In this document: positions 8,374 through 16,464 of the stretch, one piece after another
How positions within the stretch are numbered: position 1 is the stretch's first letter
How the letters are laid out: each line of letters starts with the position of its first letter
NCBI GenBank assembly: GCA_964583155.1
Contig: CAZOUY010000011.1
Location: forward strand, 1-33,852
Direction: 5' to 3'
Source: CAG-826 sp964583155
Lineage (GTDB): Bacteria; Bacillota_I; Bacilli_A; RFN20; CAG-826
DNA: 33,852 nucleotides
Position numbers and translations under genes: made by a program
Notes under the pieces: generated by a model
Seen by the model: only the letters and a program-made list of their open reading frames with translations
Told to the model about the DNA's origin: nothing
Databases searched by the model: none

Positions 8374-8844
8374 TTAAAAGTTAATCTTAGGGATTCGACC
8401 CTCAAATTTTCGATATGTGACTCCGCACATATCAAACATCGCTTTACTCGCTTTAAATTCATCATTTTGGCTATATTTATCCGACACATAAACGACTTCC
8501 TTTATTCCTGTTTGGATAATGGCCTTAGCGCATTCATTACATGGAAATAAAGAGACATAAATCGTGCACCCTTTTAATGAGGCACTGCGAATATTCAAAA
8601 TAGCATTGAATTCCGCGTGACACACATACAAATATTTTGATTCCAATCCTGAGCCATGCCCCCACGGCATGCGATCATCATCGCATCCAATGGGCATCCC
8701 ATTATATCCGATTGATACCACTTTATGATCTTCATCGACAATACAAGCTCCAACCTGTGTCGATGGATCTTTACTGCGCATTGCCGATAAAAAGGCTATT
8801 CCCATGAAGTACTCATCCCATGTAATGTAATCTTCTCTTTTCAT
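8374..8844 (-). CDS. comEB: dCMP deaminase, ComEB-type
   Basis: A zinc-dependent deoxycytidylate deaminase that converts dCMP to dUMP for thymidylate supply. The 156-residue protein has the cytidine-deaminase-fold zinc motifs CHAEFNAI (zinc His and catalytic Glu) and PCNECAK (two zinc Cys). It also has the N-terminal SKDPSTQVGA stretch of this family. GGGAG precedes the ATG. It heads the comEB-ecfA1-ecfA2-ecfT-truA run; an extended -10 element and an inverted repeat lie upstream. Confidence 0.93.
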   Translation of the reverse strand: MKREDYITWDEYFMGIAFLSAMRSKDPSTQVGACIVDEDHKVVSIGYNGMPIGCDDDRMPWGHGSGLESKYLYVCHAEFNAILNIRSASLKGCTIYVSLFPCNECAKAIIQTGIKEVVYVSDKYSQNDEFKASKAMFDMCGVTYRKFEGRIPKINF

Positions 8845-8875
8845 TGATTTTACGTCTCCCTCATCATCGCGCTAT

Positions 8876-8912
8876 ATTATAGCATAATTTCGTTTTACTC
8901 AGTAGAGTAAAA
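8876..8912 (-). promoter_or_regulatory. comEB promoter with overlapping inverted repeat
   Basis: On the minus strand, TGCTATAAT is an extended -10 (hexamer at 8876-8881) without a good -35. At 8893-8912, where the -35 should be, is the perfect inverted repeat TTTTACTC-N4-GAGTAAAA. The arrangement suggests an operator for an unidentified regulator. The repeat could also affect the divergent HAD gene at 9014. Confidence 0.5.
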
Positions 8913-9013
8913 TGAAAATTCTTCTATTATTAGTATGAAAGCAATTCGCTTTTTCCTATTTCCTTACTTCAAATCATCATTTATACTTTAATTTGAGAAA
9001 GGACGAATTGAAC

Positions 9014-9883
9014 ATGAAATCGTATCAGCAATACCTTATTTGCGTCGATCTTGATGAAACATTATTAACCACTGACAAAAGAATAACAGAAAAAAGTGCT
9101 TATTACATACAGAAGCTATCAAAAAATGGTCATTTGTTTGTTTTAAGCTCAGGAAGACCCTTTCAAGGTCTCTATCAATATGCCTGTCAATTATCGCTTC
9201 CTTCCACTCCTCTTATCGTTTCTAATGGAACGGCAATTGTTTGGATGGATTTCAAAAATCTGACCATTCAAAGAGCGATTACATTTCCAATCAAAAAAAG
9301 CTTATTTTGCGAACTATATCAAGAAACACGTCCTTATTTAAATGCCTGCTTAGCCTCTACGCTTACTAGCATATATACATTGCATGAAGAGCTTTTGCCC
9401 TTCTGGATTATTCATAAAAATCAACTTGTATCTCATCATGAAGGTGAGATCTCCGACATGCTTGATGAAGATATTCTAAACGCTACTTTTCAAGTTGCCG
9501 ATCACGATTATCCTTCTTTTTTACGGATTACAAGGAAAGCCAAATATCGTCATCTTCTCTTCTATTGCTGGGGGCACTATGAAGGAATCACGACCATCGA
9601 GGTCTCTTTAAAAAAAGCGACCAAAGGCCATGCTTTAAAATATCTAAAAAGTCTTTATCATATCGATCGAAAAAGAACCATATCGTTCGGTGATGCACCG
9701 AATGATCTTTCCATGCTTAAAAGCGCTTATGAAGGTGTATGTATGATCAATGCTCCTCTTTCGATGAAAGAACGAGTTAAGCATCTTACCTCCCGTTCAA
9801 ATAATGAAGATGGCGTGATGGATTATTTAATCAATAATCATCCTGAATTATTCATGGATAATGATGATAAACATTTAGAATGA
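9014..9883 (+). CDS. Cof-type HAD-superfamily phosphatase
   Basis: A cytoplasmic haloacid-dehalogenase-type phosphatase with a type IIB (Cof) cap. Motif I is DLDETLL at residues ~12-18 with the nucleophile Asp, motif II SSGRPF, motif III a Lys in the KKATKGHALKYL region and motif IV GDAPNDLSML. The ATG at 9014 is chosen because AAAGGA lies ten bases upstream; the frame begins earlier at a TTG inside that region. It ends in tandem TGA TGA. The 82-bp gap to the phosphonate operon contains a promoter. The motif set is Cof-like, not that of phosphonoacetaldehyde hydrolase PhnX, so a role in phosphonates is only possible by proximity. Confidence 0.88.
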   Translation: MKSYQQYLICVDLDETLLTTDKRITEKSAYYIQKLSKNGHLFVLSSGRPFQGLYQYACQLSLPSTPLIVSNGTAIVWMDFKNLTIQRAITFPIKKSLFCELYQETRPYLNACLASTLTSIYTLHEELLPFWIIHKNQLVSHHEGEISDMLDEDILNATFQVADHDYPSFLRITRKAKYRHLLFYCWGHYEGITTIEVSLKKATKGHALKYLKSLYHIDRKRTISFGDAPNDLSMLKSAYEGVCMINAPLSMKERVKHLTSRSNNEDGVMDYLINNHPELFMDNDDKHLE

Positions 9884-9892
9884 TGACTTGTG

Positions 9893-9941
9893 TTAATTTT
9901 ATTTATTAAAATTACCGTTTCCATTTGTTTGTTGTTATAAT
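9893..9941 (+). promoter_or_regulatory. Phosphonate operon promoter region
   Basis: TGTTATAAT (hexamer at 9936-9941) is an extended -10 element 25 bp before the PEP mutase start. The -35 region is weak (TTACCG or similar). Upstream at 9893-9913 lies the inverted repeat TAATTTTA-N5-TAAAATTA, which could be an operator or a weak terminator of the HAD gene. Confidence 0.45.
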
Positions 9942-9965
9942 AATATTGCACAAAGGAGTTTTAAT

Positions 9966-11279
9966 ATGAAAGTTTGTTATATCGCTATGAGTGCTGATGT
10001 CATTCATAATGGCCACATTAATATTATAAAAGAAGGATTAAAGCATGGCGAAGTTATCATTGGACTTCTTACTGATGAAACTATCGCCTCATATAAAAGA
10101 GTGCCGATGCTCAATTTTGAGCAAAGAAAAGAGATATTTGAATCCATCAAAGGCGTGATTAAGGTCGTGCCACAAACAACTCTTGATTATACCGAGAATC
10201 TTTTAAAATATCGTCCCGATTATGTCATTCATGGTGATGATTGGCGAACAGGAGTCCAAAGAAATATTCGCCAAAAAGTCATTGATGCTTTAGCGCAATG
10301 GGGTGGAGAATTAATTGAAATTCCCTATACTAAAGATATTACCTGCACCTTGTTAGAAAAAGAAGTGCGGGCTATTCATAATACCCCAGATGTTCGCCGT
10401 GCCAAATTAAAAAGACTTTTGGAATTAAAGCCATATGTAAGCGTGATGGAAGCGAGTAATGGTCTAAGCGGCTTGATCGTTGAAAATGCAAAATACGTTG
10501 ATATGGATAAAGCTATTACCCGAGAATTTGATTGTATGTGGGTCTCTTCCTTATGTGATTCATCTTTTAAAGGAAAACCCGATATTGAATTGGTCGATTT
10601 GACTTCTCGGTTACAAACGATCGAAGAGATTATGGAGGTTACCACTAAACCCATTATTCTTGATGGCGATACGGGCGGAAAAATCGAACATTTTGTCTAT
10701 AACGTGCGAACACTAGAAAGATTAGGTGTTTCGGCCGTCATCATCGAAGATAAGACCGGTTTAAAGCAGAATTCCTTGTTTGGCACCGACGCCATCCAGA
10801 CTTTAGATGATCCTCATTTATTTGCCAGCAAAATACGGGCCGGCAAGACCGCCCAAGTCACAAAGGATTTCTTGATTTTCGCCCGGATTGAAGCCCTTAT
10901 TGCCGGTTACGGAATTGATGAAGCCCTGCAAAGAGCAAAAATTTATATTGAAGAAGGTGGTGCCGATGGCATCATGATTCATAGTAAAGAAAAGGACGGA
11001 AAGGAAATAAAGGAATTCCTACGACAATTCCGCGAGTATTCTAAAGATATTCCTGTTATTTTAGTTCCTACGACCTATAATCAATTTACCGAAGAAGAAT
11101 TATGCTCATGGGGGGCGAATGTCATTATTCATGCGAATCATATGCTACGAAGTGCCTATCCGGCTATGAAGAATTGTGCGGAAGCCATTTTGGAGCATCA
11201 TCGTTCATTAGAAGCATCAGAAAAATATTGTATTTCGATAAAAGAGGTTCTTAGCCTAATTCCGGGAACCAAAAAATAA
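9966..11279 (+). CDS. aepX: Nucleotidyltransferase-phosphoenolpyruvate mutase fusion
   Basis: The first committed enzyme of phosphonate synthesis: PEP mutase rearranges phosphoenolpyruvate to phosphonopyruvate. The C-terminal ~290 residues carry the diagnostic EDKTGLKQNS (261-270) that separates PEP mutases from isocitrate-lyase relatives, plus the metal-binding LDGDTGG. Residues 1-~135 are a TagD-like cytidylyltransferase domain with the HNGH nucleotide-binding motif at 14-17. Such fusions are known among PEP mutases and are taken to activate a phosphonate with CTP. It has a good AAAGGAG site and is followed after 12 bp by the decarboxylase gene. Confidence 0.95.
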   Translation: MKVCYIAMSADVIHNGHINIIKEGLKHGEVIIGLLTDETIASYKRVPMLNFEQRKEIFESIKGVIKVVPQTTLDYTENLLKYRPDYVIHGDDWRTGVQRNIRQKVIDALAQWGGELIEIPYTKDITCTLLEKEVRAIHNTPDVRRAKLKRLLELKPYVSVMEASNGLSGLIVENAKYVDMDKAITREFDCMWVSSLCDSSFKGKPDIELVDLTSRLQTIEEIMEVTTKPIILDGDTGGKIEHFVYNVRTLERLGVSAVIIEDKTGLKQNSLFGTDAIQTLDDPHLFASKIRAGKTAQVTKDFLIFARIEALIAGYGIDEALQRAKIYIEEGGADGIMIHSKEKDGKEIKEFLRQFREYSKDIPVILVPTTYNQFTEEELCSWGANVIIHANHMLRSAYPAMKNCAEAILEHHRSLEASEKYCISIKEVLSLIPGTKK

Positions 11280-11291
11280 GGAGTTTTTTCT

Positions 11292-12407
11292 ATGATTGAT
11301 ACCAAGGTTTTTTACGATGAATTAAAAAGATTAGATTTCGATTTTTTTGCGGGTGTGCCTGATTCACTTTTAGCAAATTTATGCGCTTGTATTAAAGAAA
11401 ATACACCCGATTCTCATAATATTATTACCGCTAACGAAGGTAATGCGGTGGCTTTATGTGCAGGTTACCATCTAAGTACCCATAAATACGGCGTTGTTTA
11501 CATGCAAAATTCCGGTGAAGGTAATGCGGTCAATCCCCTGCTCTCTTTAGTTGATGAGGATGTCTATTCACTTCCAATGCTTTTAATAATTGGTTGGCGG
11601 GGTGAGCCCGGAAAACATGATGAGCCACAGCACGTTAAGCAAGGAAAGGTCACCCTCTCCTTATTAGAAACAATGGGCATCGAGTATGCCGTCTTAGCTG
11701 ATAATTATCGTGAGCAATTGCAAGCTGCCGCTCAGTATATTAAAGAGCAATCAAAGCCTTTTGCGTTAATCGTTCAAAAGGGTATTTTTTCTAGCTATCC
11801 ATTATCACTTGAACCTTCATCATATCAAATCACCCGTGAGGATGCTTTAAAGGCTATCATCTCCTCTTTGCATGATGATGATTTTATTGTCTCTACTACG
11901 GGAAAAACGTCCCGTGAAATATTTGAAATTCGCGAGCATAATCATCAAGGCCATGGCAATGATTTTCTAACGGTTGGGTCAATGGGGCATACTGCTTCTA
12001 TTGCCTATGGTATGGCTTTAGGAACACCAAAGAATGTTTGGTGTATCGATGGTGATGGCTCCTTTATTATGCATATGGGAAGTCTTGCGGTCATCGGTCA
12101 AAATATTCTATCTAATTTTAAATACATCCTAAATGATAATCAGGCGCATGAATCAGTGGGTGGTCAACCGACATGCTCTAAATCATTAGATATCCCGATG
12201 ATTTTAAAGGGCTGCGGATTTACGGATGTTATCATCGCGGAAACTATCGATGAGATCAAGGAAGCGATGGAAATATTAAAAGAAAAGGCAAAAGTCGCTT
12301 TAGTAATCCATACGAAGCAAGGATCTCGGCCTGATTTAGGACGGCCAACCACGACTCCTAAAGAAAATAAAAAAGCAATAATGGAAAAATTGGAAGAAAA
12401 ATTATGA
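11292..12407 (+). CDS. aepY: Phosphonopyruvate decarboxylase
   Basis: A thiamine-diphosphate enzyme that decarboxylates phosphonopyruvate to phosphonoacetaldehyde, making the unfavourable mutase step irreversible. Family motifs are TANEGNAVALCAGYHL, MQNSGEGNAVNPL, the highly characteristic GWRGEPGKHDEPQHVKQG, and a thiamine site GDGSFIMHMG...LNDNQAHESVGGQPT. The 371-residue length is typical. AAGGAG precedes the start. Its stop overlaps the next start as ATGA, showing tight translational coupling. Confidence 0.96.
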   Translation: MIDTKVFYDELKRLDFDFFAGVPDSLLANLCACIKENTPDSHNIITANEGNAVALCAGYHLSTHKYGVVYMQNSGEGNAVNPLLSLVDEDVYSLPMLLIIGWRGEPGKHDEPQHVKQGKVTLSLLETMGIEYAVLADNYREQLQAAAQYIKEQSKPFALIVQKGIFSSYPLSLEPSSYQITREDALKAIISSLHDDDFIVSTTGKTSREIFEIREHNHQGHGNDFLTVGSMGHTASIAYGMALGTPKNVWCIDGDGSFIMHMGSLAVIGQNILSNFKYILNDNQAHESVGGQPTCSKSLDIPMILKGCGFTDVIIAETIDEIKEAMEILKEKAKVALVIHTKQGSRPDLGRPTTTPKENKKAIMEKLEEKL

Positions 12408-14224
12408 AAGCATTAATCTTTAATTCCGGTATTGGAAAAAGAATGGGCGATTTGACTAAAAATGCGCCTAAATCGATGGCAAAGCTTAAAAATGGTGAAA
12501 CAATATTTGAACGTCAAATTCGTATTTTAAGCGAATGTGGCATCAAAGAATTCGTTATCACCACCGGTCCTTTTGCTGATCAGCTAATAAAAATAACTCA
12601 ACAACGAATATATCAAAATCTCACCTTTCATTTTGTGCATAATGATTTGTACGCAGAAACCAATTATATTTACTCATGCTATTTAGCGCGTGCCTTCCTA
12701 AAGGATGATGATTTTCTCACTCTCCATGGTGATCTCGTCTTTGATAAGGCTCTTGTTTTAGCCATGCTTAAAAATAAACAGCCCTCATTATGCTTAATTA
12801 ATAAAAATCTCCCTTTACCGGAAAAGGATTTTAAAGGGCGAATCCAAAATGGAAAGCTGGTTGAAGTCAGCATTTCTATTTTTGATGATGATTGCTATGC
12901 TTTTCAGCCTCTTTATAAAATTTCTAGAAGCGATTTAAAAATCTGGTTGTCGGCTATTGAATGCTTTGTAGAAAAGGATAAGTGCCTTCAGGTTTATGCA
13001 GAAAATGCTTTTAATACCGTTTCGCATCAAATGAATATCGTGCCGATGTCGTATGAAAAGTATTATATAAATGAGATAGATAACCCGGATGATTACGCTC
13101 ATGTCAGTGCGGACATCGTATCCTTTGATGCTAAAGAACAGCCTATATTTCATTCTTTTAAATGTATAAAGCAGCTGATTTCTGTTCATTCCATGACCAA
13201 ACCACTCGTCATTATCGATCCTTTTTTAATGGGAAGTAAATATCAAAAGAGTTTAGCAAAATATAACGCCGTTTTCTTTTCGGATTTCAAGCCTAATCCG
13301 ACCTACGATAATATTTTAAATGCGATTCAATGCTATAAAAGCAATGATTGCCAAGGAATAATTACCTTAGGAGGGGGATCGGCTATTGATATCGGAAAGG
13401 CCCTTCGATTGTTTTTACCCTTAGACCAAAATAATTATTTAAAAAAGGCTTTTGTCTATCAAAATATTCCTCATATTGCCATCCCTACGACCGCCGGTAC
13501 CGGGAGTGAATCAACTAGCTTTTTGGTTTTCTACTACAATAATATTAAGCAATCCATCGCTTCTTTGATGGCCTTACCGAATGCCGCTATTTTGGATAGT
13601 GATTTTTTAGTCACTTTGCCTCTTGCCCAAAAAAAGAGCACGGTTTTTGATGCCGTGTGTCAAAGCATCGAATCAATGTGGTCTAAAAATGCCACTCCCC
13701 TAAGTCAAAAATATGCTTCTAAAGCTCTCGATTTATTGTTACCTAATTTAGACGATTATCTTTTGGCCGACAACTGTTCGTCTTTGAAGAAAATCTTCTT
13801 AGGGGCAAATTATGCTGGAAAAGCTATTAACATTTCGAAAACAACCGCTGCTCATGCCATGAGCTATAAAATAACTTCTCTATATCATATTGCGCATGGC
13901 CACGCTGTGGCACTTTGTCTTCCTGGTGTTTGGAAAATTCTTCTTGATCGCATGCAAAATGCCTCTAAAGAACAGAATATGAAAACATGTCTTAAGGACT
14001 TAAATAAAATATCAAGAGCTTTTAAATGCTCATCATTGGAAGCTACTTACGAGCATTTTTGTCTTCTCTTAGAAAAATATCAGATGAATCTAACTATTTC
14101 AGTAACTAGCGATGAGATGGAAAATATTATCAGCTCAGTTAATTTGGAGCGCTTAAACAATTTTCCAATTTCCTTAAGCTATGATGATATTAAAAAAGCT
14201 TATTCCCGTTTTTTGAAAGAATAA
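12404..14224 (+). CDS. PntC-like nucleotidyltransferase fused to phosphonoacetaldehyde reductase (iron-type ADH)
   Basis: A two-domain protein. Residues 1-~235 are a sugar-nucleotidyltransferase-fold domain starting MKALIFNSGIGKRM with NAPKSM, resembling choline-phosphate or 2-aminoethylphosphonate cytidylyltransferases (LicC/PntC type). Residues ~250-606 are a group III alcohol dehydrogenase with GGGSAIDIGKAL, PTTAGTGSESTSF, AHAMSY and HGHAVAL. Next to the decarboxylase this should reduce phosphonoacetaldehyde to 2-hydroxyethylphosphonate. At the usual DAxxH metal position the sequence is DAVCQSIESMWS, Gln for His, which I believe is normal in this reductase subgroup. The fusion suggests reduction and CMP activation happen in one protein. 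No aminotransferase is present. Confidence 0.88.
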   Translation: MKALIFNSGIGKRMGDLTKNAPKSMAKLKNGETIFERQIRILSECGIKEFVITTGPFADQLIKITQQRIYQNLTFHFVHNDLYAETNYIYSCYLARAFLKDDDFLTLHGDLVFDKALVLAMLKNKQPSLCLINKNLPLPEKDFKGRIQNGKLVEVSISIFDDDCYAFQPLYKISRSDLKIWLSAIECFVEKDKCLQVYAENAFNTVSHQMNIVPMSYEKYYINEIDNPDDYAHVSADIVSFDAKEQPIFHSFKCIKQLISVHSMTKPLVIIDPFLMGSKYQKSLAKYNAVFFSDFKPNPTYDNILNAIQCYKSNDCQGIITLGGGSAIDIGKALRLFLPLDQNNYLKKAFVYQNIPHIAIPTTAGTGSESTSFLVFYYNNIKQSIASLMALPNAAILDSDFLVTLPLAQKKSTVFDAVCQSIESMWSKNATPLSQKYASKALDLLLPNLDDYLLADNCSSLKKIFLGANYAGKAINISKTTAAHAMSYKITSLYHIAHGHAVALCLPGVWKILLDRMQNASKEQNMKTCLKDLNKISRAFKCSSLEATYEHFCLLLEKYQMNLTISVTSDEMENIISSVNLERLNNFPISLSYDDIKKAYSRFLKE

Positions 14225-14240
14225 GCTCTGGTTCTTTAAA

Positions 14241-14567
14241 TTATTTGCGATGCAATGAATCATCGACGCGGAAATGCCCTGTCGGATAACGTTTTGATAG
14301 CTTTTCGATATTATATTGTGCAATTTCTTCGAGTGTTAATCCTAACCCTTTAGCAGTTAATGCGACATACCATAGAACATCGCCCAATTCATCCTTTAGC
14401 TTTTCTTTATTCAAATCATGACCTTGAAACAAAGATTTTTTAACAATATCCGCACATTCACCGGATTCTCCGCTTAATCCTAAGACACCATTCAAAATAG
14501 GATCTTTTCGTCCTGCTTCGCTTGCAAAGGCATAGGCTTCATCTTGATAATCATTTAATTTTTCCAT
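14241..14567 (-). CDS. MazG-like nucleotide pyrophosphohydrolase
   Basis: A 108-residue all-alpha NTP pyrophosphohydrolase that hydrolyses (d)NTPs to monophosphates, a housecleaning role in the cytoplasm. The metal-binding signature is seen as GLSGESGECAD (ExxE) and KDELGDVLWYVA (ExxD). Its short single-domain length fits the MazG-like group rather than full two-domain MazG. GAGGGG precedes the start. It is convergent with the phosphonate operon (16 bp apart) and divergent from the amylase gene. The substrate cannot be told. Confidence 0.88.
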   Translation of the reverse strand: MEKLNDYQDEAYAFASEAGRKDPILNGVLGLSGESGECADIVKKSLFQGHDLNKEKLKDELGDVLWYVALTAKGLGLTLEEIAQYNIEKLSKRYPTGHFRVDDSLHRK

Positions 14568-14673
14568 TATTAATCCCCTCTCATCTTCATGCTAATAATA
14601 TCTCTTTTATTGTGGCGCGTTTTTTCAAAAAGTACAAGTGGGATAGTTAATTGAAATATAAGCATCACTATTC

Positions 14674-14702
14674 TTGAAACAAGAGCAATTTAAAAGTATA
14701 CT
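14674..14702 (+). promoter_or_regulatory. Promoter of the GH13 gene
   Basis: TTGAAA (14674-14679), a 17-bp spacer and TATACT (14697-14702) form a good sigma-A promoter 26 bp before the start codon. No cre-type operator is visible around it. Confidence 0.7.
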
Positions 14703-14728
14703 TTAATAATAAAAGTGAGGTTTTAATT

Positions 14729-16459
14729 ATGAACTGTTCTTCTATTAATCATCACTCGCACTTAACGGATTGCTATTCCCTTGGAAATAATCGCTTTCTG
14801 ATCAAATTACAAGCCGGTCAAGGCGAATTGACAAAGGTTGTTATTCATGTATGCGATAAATATCTTTCAAGAATTTCTAGCACGCCTTTAGTTAAATCGA
14901 TTCTGCATTTTCCATTAAAAAAGGTCGCTTCTGATGATTTATATGATTATTTTGAAACCATTCTTTTTGAAAAAGTTATATGTTTTTGTTATTTCTTTGA
15001 ATTAGTTGGCAGTAACAAAAAGAAAAAATATTATGGGGCGGGTCATTTTTTTGATAAGCCAATCACCGATCTTGATGATATGTTCGAATGTGCTTGCTTA
15101 CCACGAAATGAGGAAAGACTTGTGATTCCCGAATGGGCTAAAGGCGCTGTTGGATATCAAATATTCCCCGATAGCTTTTCGCGTTTGTCGGAAAATGATC
15201 CCTTATATACACCATGGAATAAAGCGCCCCTCAAAAATGGGGATATCTTAGGAGGAGAAATCGCCGGAATTACCGCTCATCTTTCCTATTTAAAGGATCT
15301 GGGCATTGATTTTATATACCTAAATCCGATTTTTTCAGCTCCCTCTTCGCATCGCTATGACACCACCGATTTTTACCGTATCGATCCGAGATTAGGGTCG
15401 ACTAAAGATATAATCGCTCTTGTCAAAAAAGCACACAAGATGGGCATCAAAGTCATTTTTGATGGTGTTTTTAATCATGTCGGGGCCGATTTTTTCGCCT
15501 TTAAAGATGTGGTCAAAAAACAGGAAAAATCGCGTTACAAGGATTGGTTTTATATTGAAGACTTCCCTTTACGATTTGAATATCGGGAAAAGCCTAATTT
15601 CGAGACATTCGGATATTATAATCAAATGCCAAAATTAAACGTCCAAAATCCGGAGGTGCGTCAATATCTTTTATCGGTTGTCAAATATTGGATGAAGACC
15701 GCTAAAATTGATGGCTGGCGTTTAGATGTCGCCGATGAAATAAGTCATGATTTTTGGGTCGAATTTCGAAAGACGGTGAAGTCGATCAACAAAGATGCCT
15801 TGATCATCGGGGAAACGTGGAAGCATTCTCATGATTTTCTAAATGGAAATGAATGGGATTCCGCCACTAACTATCCATTTTATTTTGCTATCAACAAATG
15901 GCTAGGCACCAACGAATATAAGGTCAGTGATTTTGCTAGTGATTTGGCCTATACACGTGGCACTTATCATATTGAGGCTCAAAAGGTCCTATGGAATTTC
16001 CTTGATAGTCATGACACCGCACGTTTGCTCTCCAAATGTCCCGGTCTTAAGACATACCTATTAGCCATCACTGTTCAAATGACTTTACCTGGTTCTCCTC
16101 TTATTTATTATGGCGATGAAGTAGGATTAACCGGCTTAGATAATATTGATTCCCGGCGCGGCATGCTTTGGGATGATGCCCAAAACGCCACGATTTTAAA
16201 TCACTATAAAAAGCTGATCGCCTTACGTCATCAACATAAATGCTTAAAAACCGGCGATTATCGCCTGATTGATACCTTCAATCGTTTTCAAGTGTTTATT
16301 TATGCGCGTTTTGATGAAGATGATGAAATTCGCATCATTATAAATGCTTCGGAGAGCATTCAAAACAATCCTCTAAAGGGTATTGATCTTTTGACCAATA
16401 AAGAAGTTAAGGATAAGATTCCCGCTAAAACAGCGTGGATAGTTTCAATAAAAAAGTGA
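14729..16459 (+). CDS. GH13 alpha-glucan hydrolase (cyclomaltodextrinase/neopullulanase type)
   Basis: An intracellular enzyme for breaking alpha-1,4 glucans or maltodextrins; there is no signal peptide. The first ~130 residues form the N-terminal domain typical of GH13_20 enzymes, followed by the (beta/alpha)8 barrel from VGYQIFPDSFSR. Conserved regions are DGVFNHVG, GWRLDVADE with nucleophile D333, IIGETW with acid E362, and FLDSHDT with D429. All three catalytic residues are present. The 576-residue length matches neopullulanase and cyclomaltodextrinase. GTGAGG precedes the ATG. The gene ends 5 bp from the convergent ABC exporter, and no sugar transporter is adjacent. Confidence 0.9.
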   Translation: MNCSSINHHSHLTDCYSLGNNRFLIKLQAGQGELTKVVIHVCDKYLSRISSTPLVKSILHFPLKKVASDDLYDYFETILFEKVICFCYFFELVGSNKKKKYYGAGHFFDKPITDLDDMFECACLPRNEERLVIPEWAKGAVGYQIFPDSFSRLSENDPLYTPWNKAPLKNGDILGGEIAGITAHLSYLKDLGIDFIYLNPIFSAPSSHRYDTTDFYRIDPRLGSTKDIIALVKKAHKMGIKVIFDGVFNHVGADFFAFKDVVKKQEKSRYKDWFYIEDFPLRFEYREKPNFETFGYYNQMPKLNVQNPEVRQYLLSVVKYWMKTAKIDGWRLDVADEISHDFWVEFRKTVKSINKDALIIGETWKHSHDFLNGNEWDSATNYPFYFAINKWLGTNEYKVSDFASDLAYTRGTYHIEAQKVLWNFLDSHDTARLLSKCPGLKTYLLAITVQMTLPGSPLIYYGDEVGLTGLDNIDSRRGMLWDDAQNATILNHYKKLIALRHQHKCLKTGDYRLIDTFNRFQVFIYARFDEDDEIRIIINASESIQNNPLKGIDLLTNKEVKDKIPAKTAWIVSIKK

Positions 16460-16464
16460 ACTAA

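Noticed and set aside
9014..9883. HAD protein as phosphonoacetaldehyde hydrolase (PhnX)
   Set aside because: It has Cof-type motifs and cap size; its own promoter gap separates it from the phosphonate operon.
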